NCBI GenBank assembly: GCA_016931965.1
Contig: JAFGDT010000084.1
Span: 1 to 41,167, forward strand
DNA length: 41,167 nucleotides
Direction of reading: 5' to 3'
Origin: a bacterium
GTDB taxonomy: Bacteria > Zhuqueibacterota > QNDG01 > DSAB01
The notes below the pieces were generated by a model, which saw only the letters and a program-made list of their open reading frames with translations, was not told the DNA's origin and did not search any database. Shown here one piece after another: positions 28,090 through 36,459 of this stretch. Made by a program: the position numbers and the translations under genes. Each line of letters opens with the position of its first letter. Position 1 is the first letter of the stretch.

Positions 28090-28240
28090 TCTCATTCGGG
28101 ATGATAAAAGGTTTTTCTTTTTCAATCCAGAGGATTCGAATCAGAATTATAATTACAATGCCAATCAGCGTCTCGTTGAAGCGATTCATGAAGGGTACCG
28201 CGGCGCGTACTGGGATATCCTCAGGCGAATGAAGGAATAG
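28048..28240 (+). pseudogene. out-of-frame C-terminal part of the radical SAM gene
   Basis: Reading from the T-run with one T fewer continues as LEKEIASFVAELLDD and ends after ILRRMKE at 28240, a helix-rich tail like that of other B12 radical SAM proteins. The restored protein would have 467 residues. An in-frame ATG at 28001 exists but no independent gene is likely. Confidence 0.7.
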
Positions 28241-28271
28241 TCTATTATGTTAAAATTCCAATAAAAAATGG

Positions 28272-28483
28272 TGTCATTACCACAATTTCTTGACCGGTAA
28301 TCCAGAATTATGGGCTGGATCAGTATAAGAAAATGCTTCTCCTTTTCTTTTAGAAAGGAAAGGAGCAAAAAAAATCGGTTTTTTGTGTACTACTGCTGCC
28401 CGGACTGTATCTTCCGAAATGAGTGCGTCTTTTTGAGAGGATCATTATTTGTTTATCGAGAGTCCGTGCAAAAAACCATTAAA
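28272..28483. repeat. dispersed composite hairpin repeat, copy 1
   Basis: This fills the 300-base gap after the radical SAM gene. In order: TGTCATTACC...GGTAATCCAG hairpin (stem 28276-28281/28296-28301); CTCCTTTTCTTT-tag-AAAGGAAAGGAG hairpin (about 28340-28366); then GGTTTTTTG (28377) pairing at a distance with GCAAAAAACC (28468-28477). The same blocks in the same order occur at 38046-38252. No gene is evident. Confidence 0.72.
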
Positions 28484-28540
28484 AGGTGGGGTCATTCTGA
28501 ACGTATTCGAAGAATCGGGGGATGGTGTTTATATGGTCAT

Positions 28541-29122
28541 TTATAAAAAATGTAAAGAGAGTAATCTGATTAATATCGATCGTCTTCTGCGTCTTCGCTG
28601 TTGGACCGGATGTTTTTTCGCTTCCACTTGAAAACCACATTTTTGGACATGCTGAAGTGCCCATTTGTTGGCGGACTGCTCTCCTTCTCTGGGGTGGAGA
28701 TTGAGATGGTACCGTCTAAAGTGGTGGAGTTCGTGTGCGAAGAGTGTGGCGAGATGGCCAAGAAAATTTAGATAATGGAATTCCCATCCATAGATGTCTC
28801 TTTCCGTACGGGGGAATAAGCGATCTCTTCCGTCAAGACGCATGCGTATCAGTTTAAACTGTTGGGGAAGATCGGGAGGAGATCCCCATTTTCGGGCAAA
28901 GGCCCATTTCCCTGTTCTGGCAATGAAACGGGCAGGTGTCATCCATCTGCGGACATAAGCCGTACCCCGATTCCGGCGGTATCCCGGAATGATGTAGAGC
29001 GCCACGACAAGGTCGCTCGTATTCGTGGAGTGTGCAATACGTTCAAGTGTTGTCAGAACGTCTTCACGATGAATACGGTTTTGTTTGAAAAAATCGGAAT
29101 TATGAAACAGATGCACCTGCAT
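28541..29122 (-). CDS. putative zinc metallopeptidase (HELHH motif)
   Basis: A 193-residue protein with a zinc-peptidase-like motif HELHH (130-134) preceded by hydrophobic FLGHLATLFA. Further possible ligands are His139, His143 and Glu146/148, in RRYHLNLHPREGEQSANKWAL. I do not recognise the exact family; SprT-like or other small HExxH peptidases are possible. There is no signal peptide, so it is probably cytoplasmic. The C-terminus (about 169-185) is a run of Lys/Arg. The start overlaps the end of the upstream PAP2 gene by 23 bases, so the two are likely co-transcribed and coupled. The ORF ends against a repeat-rich gap. Confidence 0.65.
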   Translation of the reverse strand: MQVHLFHNSDFFKQNRIHREDVLTTLERIAHSTNTSDLVVALYIIPGYRRNRGTAYVRRWMTPARFIARTGKWAFARKWGSPPDLPQQFKLIRMRLDGRDRLFPRTERDIYGWEFHYLNFLGHLATLFAHELHHFRRYHLNLHPREGEQSANKWALQHVQKCGFQVEAKKHPVQQRRRRRRSILIRLLSLHFL

Positions 29123-30050
29123 GGATCTTCTTATCCCGTCTCTTTAGAATCAAGAGGCCCACTCCGAAAAGAATAGTCCCCAAAAACATGCCGGCAAGTG
29201 CATCCACGGCATGGTGATACTGACAGTAAACCGTTGCGGTAGCCATCCCAAATACGAAGGGGAACAGAAAGAGTCCCACTTTCCACTGGTATTTAAACGA
29301 TGCCCACAGAATGGTGTAGGCTGCAGCCACATGAGAGCTGGGAAAACATCCTCCTTTGATGGATCCCCTTCCTTGAATAAACTGATTCAGCCGAAGGAAC
29401 AATCCCCCCTCGAGACGAATGGTGTGAAGGTCTTTCAATATCACCCAGGGACCTTCTGCCGGAAAAAGCAGAAAGATCAGAAATACTGTATAATAGGTGA
29501 AAAAAACGAGAAACAGAAAATCGAATGTTTCTTCTCTTCGGCCTCTGCAGTAGAGGGTCAGCGCACCTATGGGTATGAAAAAATAGTAGAATGCATAGAA
29601 GAAATTCATCAGTTCGGTCAGCCAGGGTGTGAATATCTTTTCGACCCAAACCGTCGGATGGACTTTAAAAATAGTCAGATCGAGATTGACGACAAAATCG
29701 TTGGCCCAGTAGGGGAAGATCATGGTGATCAGGTTGTTCAGTTCCGTCCAGAGAAAAGCCAGTCCAAGAGCAGGGTAAAAGGTTCTTAAGAAATGAAGGA
29801 TTCTGGAATGATGATGGTTGGACAAACGAATCAGTTCCAGGATCAGAAAAATGAGGAAGAGATGTCCAACCGGATAAGACCACCACCGTGGCACATTCCG
29901 TTGAAAAATAATCGTGAGAATCGCCAGAATGCTTAAATAACTGAATATCGTATAATCCATAAGGTGGAGTTTGAGATCTCTGTACCTTTTTCGGAATGGA
30001 CAAGTGGGCAGCGGGCAAGTCGTTTGACCGTTCAAAATAGGGTCCTCCAT
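29100..30050 (-). CDS. PAP2-superfamily membrane phosphatase
   Basis: Integral membrane phosphatase or phosphotransferase acting on lipid-linked phosphates. The 316 residues show about seven hydrophobic helices. Two of the three PAP2 motifs are clear: CFPSSHVAAAY (the PSGH-like motif with catalytic His) and QYHHAVDALAG (His/Asp motif). The first KxxxxxxRP motif is not evident, which suggests the inositolphosphotransferase (Aur1/Ipt1-like) branch. The start is uncertain: ATG 30050, or an internal ATG about 30 codons in (MDYTIFSYLS) just before the first helix. Co-orientation and overlap with the metallopeptidase suggest a two-gene unit. Confidence 0.8.
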   Translation of the reverse strand: MEDPILNGQTTCPLPTCPFRKRYRDLKLHLMDYTIFSYLSILAILTIIFQRNVPRWWSYPVGHLFLIFLILELIRLSNHHHSRILHFLRTFYPALGLAFLWTELNNLITMIFPYWANDFVVNLDLTIFKVHPTVWVEKIFTPWLTELMNFFYAFYYFFIPIGALTLYCRGRREETFDFLFLVFFTYYTVFLIFLLFPAEGPWVILKDLHTIRLEGGLFLRLNQFIQGRGSIKGGCFPSSHVAAAYTILWASFKYQWKVGLFLFPFVFGMATATVYCQYHHAVDALAGMFLGTILFGVGLLILKRRDKKIHAGASVS

Positions 30051-30116
30051 ATAAGGGTGAATGGGTCATGCGTTAGGGTTGGATTGTTTGGTTTTTGTCC
30101 CATGATAAATATAATG

Positions 30117-30150
30117 AAAAGCGTCATCCCGCAGGAAAGGAATGACGCTT
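30117..30150 (-). terminator. intrinsic terminator after the M49 peptidase gene
   Basis: Perfect 9-bp stem AAGCGTCAT (30119-30127)/ATGACGCTT (30142-30150) with a 14-base loop. Read on the minus strand it is followed by TTTTCATTAT. It lies 27 bases after the stop of the gene ending at 30177. Confidence 0.75.
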
Positions 30151-30176
30151 CGTGGTCTCTTATTTGGCATTCTGTT

Positions 30177-31850
30177 TTATTCAATTTCATTTTCAATGGG
30201 ATAAATCGGGCGAATATCGATTGGCACATGGGTCAGTTTGTCCAAAGCTGACTGTACTTCAGGTCTGATGATCCTGTATTTCTCGATGAGTTCTTTTGCC
30301 GCCCCGTAATTGCCTTCCGCCTGGATGAGGAGGATTTCCTCAGCCAGGTCCCGAACCGTCGATTTGATCCTTCTGTCATAAACGGAAAATTTGCCGTCGC
30401 TCTCGACATGAAAGGCTCCTTTGTCCAGGCAGTAGTTGAGCTGAATGGCGACACCGCCTCCATGCGCCTCGCCGATGCCGAAACGGATCGATCGAAACAT
30501 GCCACCGAGGTAGGAAGCATAGAGTGCGTTTTCGAGTTCTTTGGGAAGGACTTTCTTGTCGATGAGGAACTGTGTGTTGAGCACACCGAGGACATCGGCT
30601 TTGCACTCCTCAATTGTGGTGTAGAGTTCCCTGAGTTCTCTGTTGACCGTGGTTTCCACACCGTCGATTGTGATCTGACCCGGGCCCAGTCCGTGGCTGA
30701 TTTCATGCATCAGAACGTGGTTGAAGTAGCCGTCGAATGAGACCCTCTCCAGATCCTTCTCAGCCAGAACCGTGTTGACGATGGGTATCCAGCATTTTTC
30801 AAACTTGGCATTCATCACATTTTTAAGCATTACTTTTTTGGATCCCTTGGCATCTCGAACACGCTCGTCGTTCGGTAAATTGAAGGCCGTTGTCTGAATG
30901 CCTGCTTTGGTATCGCCGGCCGTAAAGAGTTCGTTAACGACCTTAATCGGTGAAGAAGCCCCTCTCTCAAAATTTTTATATTCATCCGGAATCGGCAGAT
31001 TGGCTTCCATATCGTTCAAATAGTTTTCGATGGTTCTGAGTTTCGCACTCTCATCATGGTCGACCAAACAGACGAAGGATTCGAAAGCCGCTTTATAACC
31101 GAACAGATTGTCTTCGTAGACTTCATAGGGGCCGATGACGGCTTCAATATCACCGGACAGATCCATCCAGTCCATGTCGCTCTGGTAATAATCATTCGAA
31201 AGAAAAGCTTCAGCCCGGCTGTTGAGATAGATCTTCAAATTCAAATCGGAAGTCATCTCAGCGGCCTGTTTTAAAATATTTGCTGCTTCGTGCAATTCGT
31301 CCTCAAAGAATTCAGAATAGGGAATGGCGACAAGCTTGTTTCCCTTTCTCCGGATCATGGTGAAGTTGCTTTCAAAGGCATCACGATCTTCCGGATGTGC
31401 CTCCAGCCAATTGTTGAATTCTTCTTTTGTCATATCGACCGGATAGTAATTCGCACCCGATGGTTTTTTCTCCGTATTGATGAAAGGATGGTCTTCATCC
31501 AGTCTGTTCCAGGGGCCGAACATGTTCTTGAAAAAGTCCAGATAGATCTGCCCGTTGGGCTCTTCGGTTTGTTCGAGTTCTTCCAACATCCGTAGATTGT
31601 TTCCATAAACCTGTTGGAGGAAAAGGTTATCCATAATACGGGATGCCCGAATGATCAATTTGATGGTCTGGATTTCCGCATCATGGAGGTATGAAATATC
31701 GTGCGTCAGCACAACGGGCGTCAGCTTCGACCATTCCGCATTCATATATTCGAGGGATGCTTTTTCTGTAATCACGTTTTTTCTCCCGCAATGTATCATG
31801 TAAATAATGATCAGTAAGAATGAAATCAGTAAAATCAAGCGATGTCGCAT
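30177..31850 (-). CDS. M49-family (dipeptidyl-peptidase-III-like) zinc peptidase, probable lipoprotein
   Basis: Relative of dipeptidyl peptidase III, which removes dipeptides from peptide N-termini. The 557 residues contain HEISHGLGPG (zinc ligands 382-386) and EECKAD (414-419), the two hallmark motifs of family M49. Eukaryotic enzymes have the six-residue HELLGH; this is the five-residue HExxH form. It lacks most of the eukaryotic upper domain and is shorter than the usual 700 or so residues. The N-terminus is a signal ending MIHC (Cys21), so it is probably exported and perhaps lipid-anchored, although His at -1 is atypical. GGAGG lies 9 bases before the ATG. Confidence 0.85.
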   Translation of the reverse strand: MRHRLILLISFLLIIIYMIHCGRKNVITEKASLEYMNAEWSKLTPVVLTHDISYLHDAEIQTIKLIIRASRIMDNLFLQQVYGNNLRMLEELEQTEEPNGQIYLDFFKNMFGPWNRLDEDHPFINTEKKPSGANYYPVDMTKEEFNNWLEAHPEDRDAFESNFTMIRRKGNKLVAIPYSEFFEDELHEAANILKQAAEMTSDLNLKIYLNSRAEAFLSNDYYQSDMDWMDLSGDIEAVIGPYEVYEDNLFGYKAAFESFVCLVDHDESAKLRTIENYLNDMEANLPIPDEYKNFERGASSPIKVVNELFTAGDTKAGIQTTAFNLPNDERVRDAKGSKKVMLKNVMNAKFEKCWIPIVNTVLAEKDLERVSFDGYFNHVLMHEISHGLGPGQITIDGVETTVNRELRELYTTIEECKADVLGVLNTQFLIDKKVLPKELENALYASYLGGMFRSIRFGIGEAHGGGVAIQLNYCLDKGAFHVESDGKFSVYDRRIKSTVRDLAEEILLIQAEGNYGAAKELIEKYRIIRPEVQSALDKLTHVPIDIRPIYPIENEIE

Positions 31851-31892
31851 GATGTTTTTCCTCCGGTTGTTTTATCTATCTTATCTGTTTTT

Positions 31893-31921
31893 AATATACT
31901 TATTTTTCGGTATAGACGCAA
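31893..31921 (-). promoter_or_regulatory. candidate sigma-70 promoter of the M49 gene
   Basis: On the minus strand TTGCGT (31921-31916), 17 bases, TATATT (31898-31893). It lies about 45 bases before the ATG at 31850. Confidence 0.5.
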
Positions 31922-31950
31922 ATTGAAAAGAACGGTTTCTCTTTTTTATC

Positions 31951-32010
31951 TGTCATATTGCTATCCATTAAGCCTATTATTGTCATATGCGCACAGTGGC
32001 TGTCAATATG
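31951..32010. promoter_or_regulatory. triple TGTCAWAT repeat upstream of Hsp20
   Basis: TGTCATATTG (31951), TGTCATATGC (31981) and TGTCAATATG (32001) recur 30 and 20 bases apart. The first and third are also near-inverted across TCATATTG/CAATATGG. They lie about 100-160 bases upstream of the start expected from the sigma-54 site, a usual distance for an enhancer-binding activator. Function is inferred from position only. Confidence 0.4.
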
Positions 32011-32083
32011 GCTGAATAGAGTCATCCACCTTCAGATCGGTATAACATATTATATGACTTAGATTTATCTCTATAAATTGGTT

Positions 32084-32099
32084 TTGGCATAGGCTTTGC
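32084..32099 (+). promoter_or_regulatory. candidate sigma-54 (RpoN) promoter of Hsp20
   Basis: TTGGCATAGGCTTTGC matches the -24/-12 consensus TTGGCACG-N4-TTGC at every position except the CG pair, with GG (32086-32087) and GC (32098-32099) at the required spacing of 10. I see no good sigma-70 promoter in the same leader. Confidence 0.6.
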
Positions 32100-32153
32100 G
32101 TATCATAATCAGTAGAAAACAAGAAAAATAAAAATAGAAGGGAGGAACAAAAA

Positions 32154-32582
32154 ATGACACTCGTAAGATGGAAACCTGTAAGAAACCTGATCTCATTTCC
32201 GTATGAGATCGACCGTTTCTTCAGTGATTTTGGATTGAATTATGATCAGTCAGATACCGTGTGGAGCCCGAATGTGGACGTCTCCGAGACCGAGAAAAAT
32301 TATGAAGTGAAAGCCGAGATTCCGGGTTTGAAGAAAGAAGATATCAAGGTGACGGTTGAAGATAATATTCTGAAACTGAGCGGTGAAAAGAAATATGAAG
32401 AAGAGACAAAAGAAAAGAACTACCACAGAGTGGAGAGATCCTACGGCAAGTTTGAAAGATCCTTCAGGCTGCCCAAAGAGGTCAAGAAGGAAGAGATCAA
32501 GGCCAGTTACAAGAACGGTGTGCTTGATGTGGTGATTCCGAAAGCCGAAGAAGTGAAACCGAAACAGATTGCAGTCAGCTAA
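32154..32582 (+). CDS. Hsp20 / alpha-crystallin small heat-shock protein
   Basis: ATP-independent holdase that forms oligomers and keeps unfolding proteins soluble. Of 142 residues, about 38-132 are the alpha-crystallin domain, with VDVSETEKNYEVKAEIPGL, KKEDIKVTVEDNILKLSGEK and the conserved A-x3-NGVL motif (ASYKNGVLDVVIPK). The N-terminal arm is short and aromatic-rich (FPYEIDRFFSDFGLNYD), as in bacterial class A proteins. The C-terminal IXI-like motif is weak (KQIAVS). GGGAGGA precedes the ATG. It is a single-gene unit ending in a perfect terminator. Confidence 0.95.
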   Translation: MTLVRWKPVRNLISFPYEIDRFFSDFGLNYDQSDTVWSPNVDVSETEKNYEVKAEIPGLKKEDIKVTVEDNILKLSGEKKYEEETKEKNYHRVERSYGKFERSFRLPKEVKKEEIKASYKNGVLDVVIPKAEEVKPKQIAVS

Positions 32583-32610
32583 TCCAATCACTGAAATCAT
32601 CCGAAACGAA

Positions 32611-32641
32611 AAGTCCCTGACTGAAACAGTCAGGGACTTTT
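32611..32641. terminator. bidirectional terminator between Hsp20 and the TPR gene
   Basis: Perfect 13-bp stem, AAGTCCCTGACTG (32611-32623)/CAGTCAGGGACTT (32627-32639), loop AAA. T-runs follow on both strands. It serves the converging genes ending at 32582 and 32660. Confidence 0.92.
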
Positions 32642-32659
32642 ACACTTATTTCAAAATCA

Positions 32660-33916
32660 CTATTTGAAAAACAGTTCTTCAGTGAGTGTTTCAATTTTTT
32701 GATGGATAAATTCAGTGATCCCCGGGCTTATCTCTTTCTGCAGGGCCTTTTTGTAGTAGATCAGCGGCACATTTTTATCTGCATAATAGTCATCGTAGAC
32801 ATTTGCCAGCGTATAATAAACAATCTCTTTCTCTGATGTATATTCCAATGCCTTCCTCAGATATTGAATCGCCTGAGTAAATTGCTGTTCATTGTGGCAG
32901 CATTCGGCAAGCTGTATGTACAGGTTGTCCAGATAATCCGGATAAATAGTTGCGAGTGCCATTTCAAAGAAGAAAATCGCCTCATTATAATCCTCCAACT
33001 GTTTGCTGCACATGCCCAGATAAAAATAGACAACCGGATCTATATTATTCAGTATCAATGATTGCGTGAATATTTCTCTTGAATCCTGATATTTTTGATT
33101 CGCAAAGTAGCAATACCCCAACTTTTTCAAAACCTCTATTGAACGGTCACCGTATGCAATTGCATCCAAAAAACTCAGTGTGGCCAATGTGTATTTTTCC
33201 TGTTTGTAGAGAATCTCGGCTTTGAGTCGATTGAGATTGCGATTACTTTTATCCAGGAGGAGTCCATCCTCAAGTAAAACGAGGGCCTGATTCAGACTGT
33301 CCATTTTGACCCAATTCTGAGCGTATTCAAGAATCGTTTTGATATTCTGCGGATCAGCCTGATAAGCCATCTGATAGTATTGGTCCGCTTTGTCGATGCT
33401 GTCCATTTTTACGGCGCACCGGGCCAGCATCAGGGCATAATAACCATCTGTCGGATAGATCCTGATGAGTTCAGAATAGATTTCATGGGCATCGCTGAAT
33501 TCCGAGTTGCTGTAGTGGAGTTTTCCCAGGCTGTCCATGATATCGATCCTTGCCGAATCGAGTTGAACGGCTTCCCGGTATTTGGTTTCAGCCTGTTCAT
33601 CGTATCCCATTTTTGAGAGTGTATTGGCATAGTAGTTCAGGTTGTTGACATGGCCGGGATTGAGTTGATACGATTTCTCAAAATAGTCCAATGCTTCCCG
33701 AAAATGGTTTTGAAGAGAGTGTGTCATCCCCATCAGAAAATAGAGTTCGGCGTTTGTGCTGTCCAGTTTTATTTCTTCATTCAACAAATCGATGACCTGA
33801 TTGGTTTGACCGGAATAGAGCAGTTGATAGATATTCTCTTCTTTCATATCCTGGGAAACGAGATTTGTTGTAATGAAAATTGAAATAAGGAAAATCAGCA
33901 GACTGAGACGTTTCAT
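32660..33916 (-). CDS. exported tetratricopeptide-repeat protein
   Basis: Protein-protein interaction scaffold with about ten TPR units and no catalytic domain. I start at 33916 because the product then begins with a signal peptide (MKRLSLLIFLISIFITTNLVSQ, quoted in part) and because the longer frame, to 34000, would run into the terminator of the upstream gene. In the 418-residue form, consecutive units such as AEIYFLMGMTHSLQNHFREAL-like and YFYLGMCSKQLEDYNEAIFFF-like repeats cover residues about 45-400. It lies downstream of the M56/TonB gene on the same strand but behind a terminator, so shared function is only possible. Confidence 0.83.
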   Translation of the reverse strand: MKRLSLLIFLISIFITTNLVSQDMKEENIYQLLYSGQTNQVIDLLNEEIKLDSTNAELYFLMGMTHSLQNHFREALDYFEKSYQLNPGHVNNLNYYANTLSKMGYDEQAETKYREAVQLDSARIDIMDSLGKLHYSNSEFSDAHEIYSELIRIYPTDGYYALMLARCAVKMDSIDKADQYYQMAYQADPQNIKTILEYAQNWVKMDSLNQALVLLEDGLLLDKSNRNLNRLKAEILYKQEKYTLATLSFLDAIAYGDRSIEVLKKLGYCYFANQKYQDSREIFTQSLILNNIDPVVYFYLGMCSKQLEDYNEAIFFFEMALATIYPDYLDNLYIQLAECCHNEQQFTQAIQYLRKALEYTSEKEIVYYTLANVYDDYYADKNVPLIYYKKALQKEISPGITEFIHQKIETLTEELFFK

Positions 33917-33986
33917 TTTTAGATTCACTTTCACTTTTGGATTGGTGTTGTGATTCATTTTATTGAAAAATAGATCTGTAAAGTAT

Positions 33987-34034
33987 AAAGGCATCATCAC
34001 AAATAAATCGTTGTACAGGTGATGGATGCCTTTT
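33987..34034 (-). terminator. terminator after the M56/TonB gene
   Basis: AAAGGCATCATCAC (33987-34000) pairs with GTGAT-G-GATGCCTTT (34019-34033), with one bulged G and an 18-base loop. Read on the minus strand a TTTATACTTT tail follows. The + direction has a better T-run, so it may also work both ways. Confidence 0.65.
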
Positions 34035-34075
34035 TAACGCTTTTTAAAGTGTCATTTATTGAATTTAATTTTTTC

Positions 34076-35140
34076 CTATCGTACAAATTCCACAGGCACG
34101 GCAATCCATACTTTAACCGGTACACCGTCCATTATAGCCGGTTCCCACTGTACTGATTGAATGGCTTCTGCTGCTGATTCGTCGCACCCGGCCCCCAGAG
34201 ACTGCATCACAACGGTATTGACAACATCTCCGTTTTCGTCGATCAGTGTCTGAATGATGACCCTGCCTTCGACACCGGCCTGATGGGCAATGTCCGGATA
34301 AACGACTTTGTGTTGAATGGCTTCCCATCCACCAACCGGTTGGGGGGGCTCATCATAAGGGATGAATACAGGTGTTTCCTCGTTGTTTATCTGTGATGGA
34401 GGTGGAGGTGGTGGAGGTGCAGGAGATTCATCTGGTTGGTTAGGTTCATCCTGCTGGAGTTGAAAATCAACAGGGACAGCAATCCATACCTTGACCGGGA
34501 CACCGTCCCGTTTAGCCGGTTTCCATTCCACTGTTTTGATGGCTTCTGCAGCCGCTTCGTCATATCCGCTTGATCCCAGAGATTGCATGACAACGGTATT
34601 GACAACATTCCCGTTTTCATCAATGAGCGCCTGGATCATAACCCTTCCCTCTACACCCGCCTTTTTGGCGATATCAGGATAGACAATCTTTTCCTGAATG
34701 CCTCTGTAACCTCCAACCGGTTCCGGAGGTTCATCGTACTCCACAAAAACAGGTCTATTTTCATCGATTTCTTGTAATGAAGGAGGAGGTGGCGGGGGTG
34801 TAAAAGATTCGTCAGGCGTAGTTGGTTCGTCTTGTCGAAGTTTAAAATCCACGGGTACGGCGATCCACACCGCGACTGGAACGTCTCTTGATACAGCCGG
34901 TTTCCATTTGACAGATTTGATTGCCTCCGCTGCTGAAGAGTCACAAGCAGGATCCACAGATTCCATGATTACTGTTTGAACGACATCACCGTTTTTATCA
35001 ATCTGAGCCTGAATGATCACTCTGCCTTCGATGCCGTTTGTTTTTGCTTTTTCAGGATATATCAGTTTTTCCTGAATCGAACGATAACCATTAATAGGTT
35101 CAGGTGCTTCATCGTAGGGAACGAAAACAGGCTGATCGCT
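34076..35140. repeat. coding tandem repeat: three TonB-domain units
   Basis: Three units of about 380 bases within the M56/TonB gene encode domains sharing most residues, for example VWIAVPV in all three. Units 2 and 3 are closer to each other than to unit 1, which suggests stepwise duplication. Confidence 0.8.
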
Positions 35141-36457
35141 ATCCACTGGCTGGGAGGCAGAATCGATTTTTGGGGGTGGGCCTTGGAATCCAAGTGTATC
35201 TATAGCTGCGGATATGATATCAGATCTGAATGTTCGACGCTGAAATTCTTCAATGATGCTTCCATATGATTCAAGTGACACATTATCAGAAGGTTTGACG
35301 AGAATTTTATTTATTTGATTCTCGTTATTTATTAATTGATTTTCAATTACATTCGCACATTCGGCAAGAGTGGTCTTCTCTCCATTAACCTGGATATTAT
35401 TTTCATCTGTAACGATGATTTCAATTAAAGAGGATTCTGCAGAAGCATCCGCCGATTCCATATTTTCGTCCAATGTCGGTTCCGTGCTGCGGTCATAGCA
35501 GGAGAGCGGGATATAGAGAAGCAGCAGCCCCCCGATGACCAGGGCAATTTTTCTCTTCATATTTTTATTCATGGCAACCTCCCTCGTTTGATAATGAACC
35601 CGGTTGTACAGTTCATTCTTCTGCCTGATCAGGGCAGAGGCTGAGGTACAACCCAGCTGGGTCTGTTTCATGGTTTCGGCAATCTCGACCAGATATCGCG
35701 AGTATTCGATTGAAGAATTCATTTCACCGGATGTGGATCGGTCGTCGCAGGCCATTTCGCGGAGTTCGTTCATCTTCCGGTTAACGGCCCAGATGAGGGG
35801 ATGAAAGAAATAGAGCGCCTGTGCGATCATCTGAACAAGTTTCATCAGGCTGTCGTGCCGCTGAATGTGGGCCAGTTCGTGATTCAGCACCATCTTCTGC
35901 CACTCGGGAGACCAGTGATCCCAGTCTGCAGGGACAAAGATTTTTTTGGAAAAAAGTCCCACAGTGAGCGGCATACCGATGAAATCGTTTTTAAAGATCT
36001 GAATCGATTGCGAGGGAAGATTGGTCGGTGTATCAACAGGTGTTGAATTTCTCAGTTTATATTTTAAGCGCAGGGTCGATATCAGGGGTATCATTAGCGT
36101 GATTGCTATCAGAAGAATCCAGGCCAGAAAAATCAGCCCGATGATGTTTATGGTAATGGGAGGTGGTGATAGATTCGTTGGCTGAACGGCAGTGATCGGC
36201 TGGATTGCGACCGAACTTCCGGCCGTGATTTGAGGCTGAGGTGTGGCGATGCTTTTCAGAATCGGCAGTGGAAACATCGGGGGAAGGAAGCATTTCATCA
36301 GGCCGATGACGGTGATTGTGTACCGGATGCGGGCGGAAGCGTTCCTCAGCATGTAAAGGGCCAAAAACACCAATCCGAGGAAGATCGTGTTCTGGACAAC
36401 GATCATACCAAAATAGGCTGCCCATTGGAAGCCGCAGTGATTGATCCATGCAATCAT
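34076..36457 (-). CDS. BlaR1-type M56 membrane protease with ExbD-like region and three TonB C-terminal domains
   Basis: Predicted signal-transducing membrane metalloprotease paired with the BlaI-type repressor encoded just upstream. Of 793 residues, 1-320 are the BlaR1-like part: helices near 15-38, 45-66, 100-128 and 303-320, and the zinc motif HELAHIQRHD (193-202), with the third-ligand region ELREMACDD (231-239). Residues about 344-423 (EIIVTDENNIQVNGE...) resemble the periplasmic domain of ExbD. Then come three near-identical TonB C-terminal domains (443-540, 569-667, 696-793), each with YP-xKA/DIA, GVEGRV-like and W-x-PA motifs, joined by Pro-rich linkers. The penicillin-binding domain of BlaR1 is absent. 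The start is 2 bases after the blaI-like stop. Confidence 0.85.
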   Translation of the reverse strand: MIAWINHCGFQWAAYFGMIVVQNTIFLGLVFLALYMLRNASARIRYTITVIGLMKCFLPPMFPLPILKSIATPQPQITAGSSVAIQPITAVQPTNLSPPPITINIIGLIFLAWILLIAITLMIPLISTLRLKYKLRNSTPVDTPTNLPSQSIQIFKNDFIGMPLTVGLFSKKIFVPADWDHWSPEWQKMVLNHELAHIQRHDSLMKLVQMIAQALYFFHPLIWAVNRKMNELREMACDDRSTSGEMNSSIEYSRYLVEIAETMKQTQLGCTSASALIRQKNELYNRVHYQTREVAMNKNMKRKIALVIGGLLLLYIPLSCYDRSTEPTLDENMESADASAESSLIEIIVTDENNIQVNGEKTTLAECANVIENQLINNENQINKILVKPSDNVSLESYGSIIEEFQRRTFRSDIISAAIDTLGFQGPPPKIDSASQPVDSDQPVFVPYDEAPEPINGYRSIQEKLIYPEKAKTNGIEGRVIIQAQIDKNGDVVQTVIMESVDPACDSSAAEAIKSVKWKPAVSRDVPVAVWIAVPVDFKLRQDEPTTPDESFTPPPPPPSLQEIDENRPVFVEYDEPPEPVGGYRGIQEKIVYPDIAKKAGVEGRVMIQALIDENGNVVNTVVMQSLGSSGYDEAAAEAIKTVEWKPAKRDGVPVKVWIAVPVDFQLQQDEPNQPDESPAPPPPPPPSQINNEETPVFIPYDEPPQPVGGWEAIQHKVVYPDIAHQAGVEGRVIIQTLIDENGDVVNTVVMQSLGAGCDESAAEAIQSVQWEPAIMDGVPVKVWIAVPVEFVR

Positions 36458-36459
36458 GG

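Noticed and set aside
29211-29789. A 192-codon plus-strand frame across the PAP2 gene
   Set aside because: The opposite strand carries PAP2 motifs and membrane helices. This frame reads as a low-hydrophobicity shadow without domain features.
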